Shown here piece after piece: positions 41,601-46,028 of a stretch of DNA of 46,028 nucleotides. Every line of letters begins with the position of its first letter. Position 1 is the stretch's first letter. This stretch comes from Lachnospiraceae bacterium (GTDB lineage Bacteria > Bacillota > Clostridia > Lachnospirales > Lachnospiraceae). The stretch spans positions 1 to 46,028 of the forward strand of contig JAAWJI010000034.1 of NCBI GenBank assembly GCA_022796795.1. Reading direction: 5' to 3'. The translations under genes were made by a program, and so were the position numbers. The notes under the pieces are model-generated. The model searched no databases, was not told the origin of the DNA, and saw nothing but the letters and a program-made list of their open reading frames with translations.

Positions 41601-41862
41601 CCCCGCCCTCTGTCTTTGGAGCAGCGCCTTCTGCTTTCGGTGTTGTTTCCTCTGCCTTTGCCGCGGATGACGGAGAAGAAGACGCCGGAGCGCCAGAAGC
41701 CCCCTGTTTCGGGGCAAGGGCCTTCTTTACCATATCCGCCTGCTCATTTGTTAATGTGCTCATATGGCTTTTTACCTCAATCTTTTTTTCTGTGAGAAAA
41801 TTAATAATATCCTTATTGGTCTTCTTTAATTCCTTTGCAAGCTCATGTACTCTCATCGACAT
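38602..41862 (-). CDS. infB: translation initiation factor IF-2
   Basis: A 1086-residue GTPase that places initiator tRNA on the 30S subunit. Order: N-terminal helix-turn domain ([20 protein letters not shown]), a very long linker (about residues 60-470) rich in Ala/Pro/Lys, then Arg/Gly/Asp/Gln repeats, a second IF2_N module ([19 protein letters not shown]), and the G domain. In it, G1 is GHVDHGKT (about 594-601), G2 [11 protein letters not shown]3 DTPGH and G4 NKVD. Domains II to IV follow. ATG 41862 is chosen because GGGAGG lies 8 bases before it; ATG 41880 overlaps the ylxQ stop. The linker makes it about 200-400 residues longer than common IF-2. Confidence 0.95.
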   Translation of the reverse strand: MSMRVHELAKELKKTNKDIINFLTEKKIEVKSHMSTLTNEQADMVKKALAPKQGASGAPASSSPSSAAKAEETTPKAEGAAPKTEGGVPHKKKKIIAVYNVHNSQTGIKDPRMERRAGAGKGPKGAKSQASARPGVPVRPVRPAQAGTAKPETEKIKEKTPVQSVSPAALPREEAPKKPVTEEASVQKPQAVQAAQPQETKKPQTVESPVAEHVQSSVRPAASESARTENSSRPAGREEQESQGASRPAGRENQGMSRVGSRDSQGVSRPAGRDGQGGPRRDGQGGQGNGRPYSRDGQGGPRRDGQGSGRSYSRDGQGGQGNGRPYSRDGQGSGRPYSRDGQGGPRRDGQGNGRPYSRDGQGGARPYSRDGQGGARPYSRDGQGGARPYNRDGQGGGFRKDFDKDGDNRRPQGQRGQGGQRGGRSMDIPAAPLVENRKTENRRVENRNRDDKKEKSRFHDDWNKGGQRGQGGRTAQGGKSGQKGRGKGVSAPVQAAPKKEDHTPKVIEIPEMISIHDLAEKMKVQPSVLIKKLFLAGKMVTLNSELDFEAAGELAMEMNFDPVPEEKEDVIAKMLEDQEESEEGMVARPPVVCVMGHVDHGKTSLLDAIRDTHVIDREAGGITQHIGAYVVTINGQKITFLDTPGHEAFTAMRMRGANSTDIAILVVAADDGVMPQTVEAISHAKAAGIEIIVAINKVDKPSANVDRVKQELMEHELVPEEWGGSTVCVPVSAHSHEGIDQLLEMILLTAEMLELKANPNRSARGLVIEAELDKGKGSVATVLVQKGTLHVGDPIAVGSCYGKVRAMMDDNGRRVKEAGPSQPVEILGLSDVPKAGEIFVSPASEKEARAFAETYIKESREKLLEDTKLKMSLDDLYSQIQSGNLKELNIIVKADVQGSVEAVKQSLLKLSNEEVVVKIVHGGVGAINESDVNLASASNAIIIGFNVRPDATAKEIAEREKVDLRLYRVIYDAINDVEAAMKGMLDPVFEEKILGHAEVRQLFKASGVGTIAGAYVLDGVFQRNCSCRITREGEQIFDGALASLKRFKDDVKEVRAGYECGLVFEKFNDLQELDIVEAYTMVEVPR
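40655..41050 (-). repeat. tandem repeats coding an Arg/Gly-rich linker inside infB
   Basis: The minus strand encodes about a dozen near-identical units such as [11 protein letters not shown] and PRRDGQGNG. The DNA shows 33-base blocks (for example three almost exact copies at 40705-40800). Expansion or contraction in frame would change only linker length. Confidence 0.85.
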
Positions 41863-41876
41863 ACTTACTACCTCCC

Positions 41877-42200
41877 TCATTCTGTTCGCTGCGTCTTTAG
41901 CTGCTTTTCTATTGCCTTTGCAAATCCATCATCCAGCAATGCCAGAGAAGTTCGGAATTCCTTGCCGATGGCATGGCCCAGTTCCTCTTTTCCACCATAG
42001 AAATACAAAGGTACCTCATAGTAAGTACACATATTGCGAAACATTTTTTTCGTGTTATCAGAAGCGGCTTTGGAGACGATCACCAGAGACGCCCGACCGG
42101 TTTTCACAGCCTTTTCCGTAGAAAATTCGCCGCTTGTCAACCGCCCTGCCTTGGCCGCCAGCCCAATCAGAGACAAAACCTTATCTGGCTTCAAGCGCAT
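41877..42200 (-). CDS. ylxQ: YlxQ, L7Ae/L30e-family RNA-binding protein
   Basis: A 107-residue ribosomal L7Ae-like protein ([57 protein letters not shown]). It likely binds kink-turn RNA and is always found between ylxR and infB. ATG 42200 with AAGGAG a few bases upstream is preferred; it overlaps the end of the rnpM gene by 20 bases. A TTG six bases later is an alternative. Precise role unknown. Confidence 0.85.
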   Translation of the reverse strand: MRLKPDKVLSLIGLAAKAGRLTSGEFSTEKAVKTGRASLVIVSKAASDNTKKMFRNMCTYYEVPLYFYGGKEELGHAIGKEFRTSLALLDDGFAKAIEKQLKTQRTE

Positions 42201-42459
42201 CCATCTCCTTTTCCAGTTTCTCATATACCTCCCGGGGGATGGACATTTTAAAGGATCGTTCCAGCCCCTTTCCCCGAATGGCCTTTGCCAGGCACTCCCG
42301 GGAAAAACACACATAGGCGCCTCTTCCGTTTTTCCTTCCGGTTGCATCCAGAAGAATCTCATCCTCTGCCGTCTTCAGAACCCGGAGCATTTCTTTCTTG
42401 CTCTTCATCTCGCCACAACCCACGCATTGACGCATGGGAACTTTTCTTGTTGTACTCAA
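42181..42459 (-). CDS. rnpM: RNase P modulator RnpM (YlxR, DUF448)
   Basis: A 92-residue protein of the YlxR/DUF448 family, with PMRQCVGCGEMKSKKEMLRV at the start and the signature NGRGAYVCFSRECL. In Bacillus subtilis the homologue binds RNase P RNA and tunes its activity. The start is probably TTG 42459, with AGGA about 10 bases upstream; an ATG at the PMRQ position would drop eight residues. It sits between nusA (17 bases) and ylxQ (overlap). Confidence 0.88.
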   Translation of the reverse strand: MSTTRKVPMRQCVGCGEMKSKKEMLRVLKTAEDEILLDATGRKNGRGAYVCFSRECLAKAIRGKGLERSFKMSIPREVYEKLEKEMDALEAR

Positions 42460-42476
42460 CTCATCACATCCTGCTT

Positions 42477-43664
42477 TTATTCTTCCGGAGCCGGTTCCTC
42501 ATGGGCGCTCTCCAAAGCCTCCTCATAGTCCCCGTCATACTCCTCATACTCTTCATAGTCCTCGTACTCGTCGTACTCTTCGTAGCCGTCGTATTCCTCA
42601 TCCTCATCGATATCCAGCCAGCCCTCGATCTCCCGGGCCTGGGTTTCACTCTTGATATCGATCTTAAAACCCGTAAGCCTTGCGGCTAGCCTTGCGTTCT
42701 GTCCCTCCTTGCCTATGGCCAGGGACAGCTGATAATCCGGAACCACCACCTTGGCCGTCTTATCCTCCGGGTCCGCCAGCACCGCCACCACCTTGGCAGG
42801 GCTTAAGGCGTTTTCGATCAGAATGGCCGGGTTGTCGCTCCAGTTGATAATATCAATTTTCTCCCCCCGCAGCTCACTGACAATGGCATTGACTCTGGCT
42901 CCGTTCATACCCACGCAGGCTCCCACCGGATCCACGTCTGGATCATTGGACCACACGGCAATCTTGGTGCGGGAACCGGCCTCCCGGGCGATGCATTTGA
43001 TCTCCACCGTGCCGTCCTTCACCTCTGTCACCTCAGACTCAAAAAGACGCTTTACCAGCTCTGGATGGGTTCGGGACACCAGGATCCTGGGGCCTTTGGT
43101 GGTATCCTTCACCTCCAAGATGTAGAGCTTAATACGCTCCGTAGGCTTAAACACCTCGCCCTTCACCATCTCGTTTTCATTGAGAATGGCGTCCACCTTG
43201 CCCAGATTGATGCTGACGTTTCTTCCCAGATAGCGCTGAACCACGCCAGTGACCACATCTTTCTCTTTTCCATAATACTGATTAAACAATACCTTGCGCT
43301 CTTCCTCCCGGATCTTCTGCAAGATAACATTCTTGGCATTCTGGGTGGTGATCCGGCCAAACTCCTTGGACTTGATCTCCACATTGGCCACGTCCCCCAG
43401 CTCATACCGGTCATCCAAAAGCTTGGCGTTTGCCAGACTGATCTCCAGAACCGGATCCTCCACCTGCTCTACCACCGTCTTCTCTGCAAACACAGAAAAC
43501 TCGCAGGTATCCGGATTAATATTTACCTTTACATTATCCGCTTTTCCGAAGTGATTCTTGCACGCCATCAAGAGAGAATTCTCAATGGCTTCCAGCAGCG
43601 TTTCCTTGCTGATATCTTTTTCCTTTTCCAGGATTTCCAACGCTTCCAGTAACTCCGTGTTCAT
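42477..43664 (-). CDS. nusA: transcription termination/antitermination factor NusA
   Basis: A 395-residue RNA polymerase-binding factor. N-terminal domain (residues 1-125, [20 protein letters not shown]), S1 domain ([21 protein letters not shown]), then KH1 and KH2 ([47 protein letters not shown]). It ends in a very acidic Asp/Glu/Tyr-rich tail of about 45 residues ([17 protein letters not shown]). Such a tail is known in some Firmicutes and may act as an intrinsic RNA mimic. GGAGG precedes ATG 43664. It is second in the rimP operon. Confidence 0.96.
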   Translation of the reverse strand: MNTELLEALEILEKEKDISKETLLEAIENSLLMACKNHFGKADNVKVNINPDTCEFSVFAEKTVVEQVEDPVLEISLANAKLLDDRYELGDVANVEIKSKEFGRITTQNAKNVILQKIREEERKVLFNQYYGKEKDVVTGVVQRYLGRNVSINLGKVDAILNENEMVKGEVFKPTERIKLYILEVKDTTKGPRILVSRTHPELVKRLFESEVTEVKDGTVEIKCIAREAGSRTKIAVWSNDPDVDPVGACVGMNGARVNAIVSELRGEKIDIINWSDNPAILIENALSPAKVVAVLADPEDKTAKVVVPDYQLSLAIGKEGQNARLAARLTGFKIDIKSETQAREIEGWLDIDEDEEYDGYEEYDEYEDYEEYEEYDGDYEEALESAHEEPAPEE

Positions 43665-43690
43665 TTTCTTTTATCCTCCTGATCTCTATA

Positions 43691-44158
43691 TTAAAAGTCA
43701 AACGCAAGACGAATCAGTGCAATTTTATCCCTGTTCAGCTGCAGGAGTTCCCCGTCCTCCTGCTCAATGGTCACTGTTTCCCGGTCAAAGTCCTTTAAAA
43801 TGCCGGTAAACTCCTTTTGCTTCTCCACTGGCTGATAAGTGCGGATCTCCACCTCTTCTCCCAGACTGCGCTGAAAATCCTTTTCCTTCTTCAGGGGACG
43901 GCCAAGACCCGGAGAACTCACCTCCAGAATGTAAGATTCCTCTATAAAGTCCTCCTCATCCAGAAGATCGCTGAGAGCCCGGTTCACAATCTCACAGTCA
44001 TCCACTGTAATGCCGCCTGGCTTATCAATATAGGCCCGCAGGTACCAGGTTCCTCCCTCTTTCACATACTCCACATCTACCAGCTCAAACTGGTTTTGTT
44101 CTATGATGGGCAGAACCAAAGCTTCTGTCTTCTGCTCATACGTTTCTCTCTTCGTCAT
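43691..44158 (-). CDS. rimP: ribosome maturation factor RimP
   Basis: A 155-residue 30S assembly factor. Markers: FELVDVEYVKEGGTWYLRAY, DKPGGITVDDCEIVNRALSD, YILEVSSPGLGRPLKKEKDF and the SH3-like C-terminal half (GILKDFDRETVTIEQEDG). AAAGAGGTG lies upstream of ATG 44158. It is the first gene of the rimP-nusA-rnpM-ylxQ-infB-rbfA operon. A terminator-like hairpin at 44219-44252 stands between its promoter and its start. Confidence 0.95.
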   Translation of the reverse strand: MTKRETYEQKTEALVLPIIEQNQFELVDVEYVKEGGTWYLRAYIDKPGGITVDDCEIVNRALSDLLDEEDFIEESYILEVSSPGLGRPLKKEKDFQRSLGEEVEIRTYQPVEKQKEFTGILKDFDRETVTIEQEDGELLQLNRDKIALIRLAFDF

Positions 44159-44218
44159 GCTTTCACCTCTTTCCTCTCAAGAACATGAAAATTCCAAAGA
44201 ACTTTCCTATGCGAAAAC

Positions 44219-44252
44219 AAAGAGTGAACTTTCGTTCACTCTTTTCAGCCGC
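44219..44252 (-). terminator. leader hairpin / putative attenuator upstream of rimP-nusA
   Basis: GAGTGAAC and GTTCACTC form a perfect 8-base-pair stem (11 with flanking A/T pairs) around a GAAA tetraloop on the minus strand, followed by TTTGTTTT. It looks like an intrinsic terminator placed about 60 bases before rimP, inside the leader of the nusA operon. The plus strand also has a TTTT, so it could work in both directions. Confidence 0.6.
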
Positions 44253-44270
44253 ATTATCTATATCGTATTA

Positions 44271-44298
44271 AGTATAACACGTTCCCATGAAAAAGCAA
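44271..44298 (-). promoter_or_regulatory. promoter of the rimP-nusA-infB operon
   Basis: On the minus strand TTGCTT (44293-44298), 16 bases and TATACT (44271-44276). This places transcription start about 20 bases ahead of the leader hairpin. Another AT-rich -10 (GATAAT) follows a little downstream. Confidence 0.5.
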
Positions 44299-44344
44299 GC
44301 ACTTTTTTTGTTCCCCATTTTGCCTGCCCATTTTGCCTCTCATT

Positions 44345-45529
44345 TCACTCCTCCATTTCCGGAAAGTCCCTTTCCCCTGCCTGGGTCCTCCTCAGGGCCA
44401 GCAAAAGATCTACCATGCGCCCGTAGCTTTTGGTTCCGTCCTCCTGAGCGTTTGCCTTTAAATAGGTATCATTCATCTTATCTGAGGCCTCCGCCACCGG
44501 CCCCTCGTACTGCTCCCAAAAGGCGTTGTGCAAAGAAAGCTCCCGGTTCGCCTGCTGGCAAAGCTGTCCCCGGATCTCCCGGTACAAGGACACGTCCTCC
44601 TGGTACAGGGCGTTCATACTGTATATATAGGCCATAAGACTCCCGCTGTAGTCAAATTCCGGATCTTTCGCAGCCTTGCAGGCCAGATAAGAGATAAAGT
44701 TTGCCTCGTCCTCCCGCATAAAGCCCCGGAGATGTGACAGCTCATGGCAGATGCTGGATGGTTTGTTGTAGTCTGGCATGTCCCGGTTATAGTTGGCCTC
44801 AATAGTAAAGGGACTGTAGATGCCCAAAAGCTGCTGATAGGACAACGCCCAGCTGTTCCACACTTCCTTTGCCCTGGGATAATAGCCCGCAAGCTCTGGG
44901 TACTCCTCCGCTGCCGCTCTCATGGCTTTTCTGGCTCGTTCCTCCACATCCGCGCCTGCCACGCAGGCTCCCCGCTCATCCACGGCAATCCTTTCCGCCG
45001 CCTGGTTCACCTGCTCTGTCAGCTCCCGGCACAAAGCTTCCAGTTCCTCCCTTGTGGACTTTGCCATGACCAATCCGGCCCGTTGGGAAAAGGTCTGCCG
45101 GTGATAGTTGATTCCACACTGAAAGGTAAACAAGGCAAAGACCACAAGCAATAGCCTGACTGCACCCTGCCCGCTTCTCATCCAAAACCTTTTCCAGCGA
45201 TAATCCATCTCCTGCTTTTCCTTTTTCCCCAGGGCTTTTTGGATCTGGCAGACAGAAAGCCAGAGCAGCCGCACCAACCAAAAAAGGACAAAGACCAGTC
45301 CCCAGACCAGCAGCATTTCCGACACGGAAAAGGGAAACAGGGAGGCAAGCCTTCCCACGCTTCCCACCAGCAGGGGATATATGTACCTGGCATACCACTC
45401 GGCAAAGCCTGGGGACAGCCTGGAAATTCCATGAAATACCAGTGTAACAAAAAACAAACCACCCCAAAGAATCATCGGTCTCTTCTTTGTATGTGGTTTG
45501 TTTTTTCTCCGCTCCCATTTGATACGCAT
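44345..45529 (-). CDS. DUF3810 membrane protein with HExxH motif
   Basis: A 394-residue protein with about three N-terminal membrane spans (MILWGGLFFVTLVFHGISRL, LLVWGLVFVLFWLVRLLWLS, AVRLLLVVFALFTFQCG) and an extracytoplasmic domain of about 250 residues. That domain carries HELSH (in SSICHELSHLRGFMREDEANF), the HExxH pattern of zincin metalloproteases with a downstream Glu. It matches DUF3810, for which no substrate is established to my knowledge. ATG 45529 overlaps the previous stop by one base (TAATG). It lies just upstream of the rimP promoter. Confidence 0.85.
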   Translation of the reverse strand: MRIKWERRKNKPHTKKRPMILWGGLFFVTLVFHGISRLSPGFAEWYARYIYPLLVGSVGRLASLFPFSVSEMLLVWGLVFVLFWLVRLLWLSVCQIQKALGKKEKQEMDYRWKRFWMRSGQGAVRLLLVVFALFTFQCGINYHRQTFSQRAGLVMAKSTREELEALCRELTEQVNQAAERIAVDERGACVAGADVEERARKAMRAAAEEYPELAGYYPRAKEVWNSWALSYQQLLGIYSPFTIEANYNRDMPDYNKPSSICHELSHLRGFMREDEANFISYLACKAAKDPEFDYSGSLMAYIYSMNALYQEDVSLYREIRGQLCQQANRELSLHNAFWEQYEGPVAEASDKMNDTYLKANAQEDGTKSYGRMVDLLLALRRTQAGERDFPEMEE

Positions 45530-45822
45530 TATCTCTTCTCTTTCAGTTCTTCAATCTCACCCTTGTACTGCTCGATCAGCACTTCCTCCTGGGCAATGGT
45601 CTCACAGATGTTTAAGAACGGTTCCTCAGCTTCCCTGGTCTCCAGATACTGCTCATAAAGCTTCTTGCCCAGCTCTGCGTAATCCTTCTCAATCTCCCGC
45701 TCCAGCCGGTAGATCTGATTTTTTAACCGTGCCAGTTCCGTTACCTCGCCTGTCTTTTTCCCCACCGCATCCGCGGCTCCCGAAAGCTTCCTGCCCAGGT
45801 CATCCCAAAATTCTGCTCCCAT
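45529..45822 (-). CDS. short coiled-coil protein of unknown function
   Basis: A 97-residue protein with a heptad-rich helix from residue 25 to the end (ELARLKNQIYRLEREIEKDY, AELGKKLYEQYLETRE, EEVLIEQYKGEIEELKEKR). No signal peptide or membrane segment. AAAGGAGG precedes ATG 45822. Its stop overlaps the DUF3810 start by one base, so the two are co-translated. In other Firmicutes similar proteins carry a C-terminal zinc ribbon; none is present here. Function not recognised. Confidence 0.75.
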   Translation of the reverse strand: MGAEFWDDLGRKLSGAADAVGKKTGEVTELARLKNQIYRLEREIEKDYAELGKKLYEQYLETREAEEPFLNICETIAQEEVLIEQYKGEIEELKEKR

Positions 45823-45900
45823 GTGAAATCCTCCTTTTCTTTCAGTATATCTTATTTTTTCAGTTCTGTGTGATCCAATTTTTAGTATCCCAGTTCAGCC

Positions 45901-45958
45901 AGAACACAGACAGCTGGCAAATCGTGCTTGCACGAATTTGACAGTTGCTCTGTGTTCT
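45901..45958. repeat. large near-perfect inverted repeat
   Basis: AGAACACAGA and TCTGTGTTCT close a 58-base hairpin. The stem continues with CAGCTG/CAGTTG and AAATCGTGC/GCACGAATTT, broken only by one or two single-base bulges, around a two-base tip. It lies outside any gene, without a T-run. It resembles a REP/MITE-like repeat or a structured RNA rather than a terminator. Confidence 0.7.
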
Positions 45959-46028
45959 GAGGGAGCGCCCGTCTATGAGCAAGGTTAGCTGCTCTAGCAG
46001 CGGGAAAGCGCCACAGGCGCCCTTGCGA
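45959..46028. other. GC-rich structured tail running off the window
   Basis: Immediately after the inverted repeat come further short dyads: GCTGCTCTAGCAGC (45990-46003) and GCGCCACAGGCGC (46008-46020), plus GGGCGC/GCGCCC-type pairings. No reading frame is convincing. It is probably part of the same repeat or RNA element, which continues beyond the window. Confidence 0.4.

Noticed and set aside
39493..41670. 725-residue open frame on the plus strand
   Set aside because: It is antisense to infB. Its repetitive Ala/Val/Thr composition simply mirrors the GC-rich tandem repeats of the IF-2 linker.

Overview
The window looks like the chromosome of a gut Firmicute, most likely a Lachnospiraceae member (Clostridium cluster XIVa). 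This is inferred from gene content: a Cys2 bile salt hydrolase, a SCIFF peptide with its radical SAM maturase, a YesMN-type two-component pair driving a YtfQ-type sugar ABC transporter, a fused SecDF, and a rimP-nusA-rnpM-ylxQ-infB-rbfA-nrnA-truB-ribF block in Firmicute order. Strong AGGAGG ribosome-binding sites and frequent 4-base ATGA start/stop overlaps fit this.

Region by region: 1-1604 holds the 3' end of an unknown gene and a stand-alone bile salt hydrolase. 1616-4590 is a BlaI-type repressor and M56 (BlaR1-like) sensor pair with tandem operators. 4574-7054 is a divergent MATE exporter / Crp-type regulator pair plus a small membrane protein. 7055-10070 is an accessory, partly decayed stretch. 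It contains a cupin-regulator remnant, an intact nitrilase-DUF1349 fusion, a GntR protein reduced to its DNA-binding domain, and fragments of a sugar-binding protein and of a DUF4432 protein. 10134-11878 is a glycine riboswitch controlling an AGCS sodium:amino-acid symporter. 11938-23532 (minus strand) is an L-arabinose-type module: response regulator, histidine kinase, binding protein, ATPase, two permeases, araA, araD and a second binding protein. araB is absent.

23642-31697 (minus) is hflK-hflC followed by scfA-scfB-secDF-recJ. The 47-residue six-cysteine SCIFF peptide is encoded at 29091-29234, and a long hairpin lies between peptide and maturase. 31750-32923 is an SH3/NlpC-P60 cell-wall hydrolase with three WalR-like half-sites in its promoter region. 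33023-45822 (minus) is housekeeping: a membrane-anchored Mrr-like nuclease, a Na/Pi cotransporter with PhoU domain, ribF, truB, nrnA, rbfA, infB (with a repetitive Arg/Gly-rich linker), ylxQ, rnpM, nusA and rimP with a terminator-like leader hairpin, then a DUF3810 protein and a coiled-coil protein. The last 130 bases hold a large near-perfect inverted repeat that looks like an intergenic repeat or structured RNA element.

No tRNA, rRNA, CRISPR array, transposase or phage gene was seen. The most distinctive systems are the SCIFF ribosomally synthesised peptide locus and the nitrilase-DUF1349 fusion. Start sites were revised wherever an upstream in-frame start had no ribosome-binding site and an internal one did.
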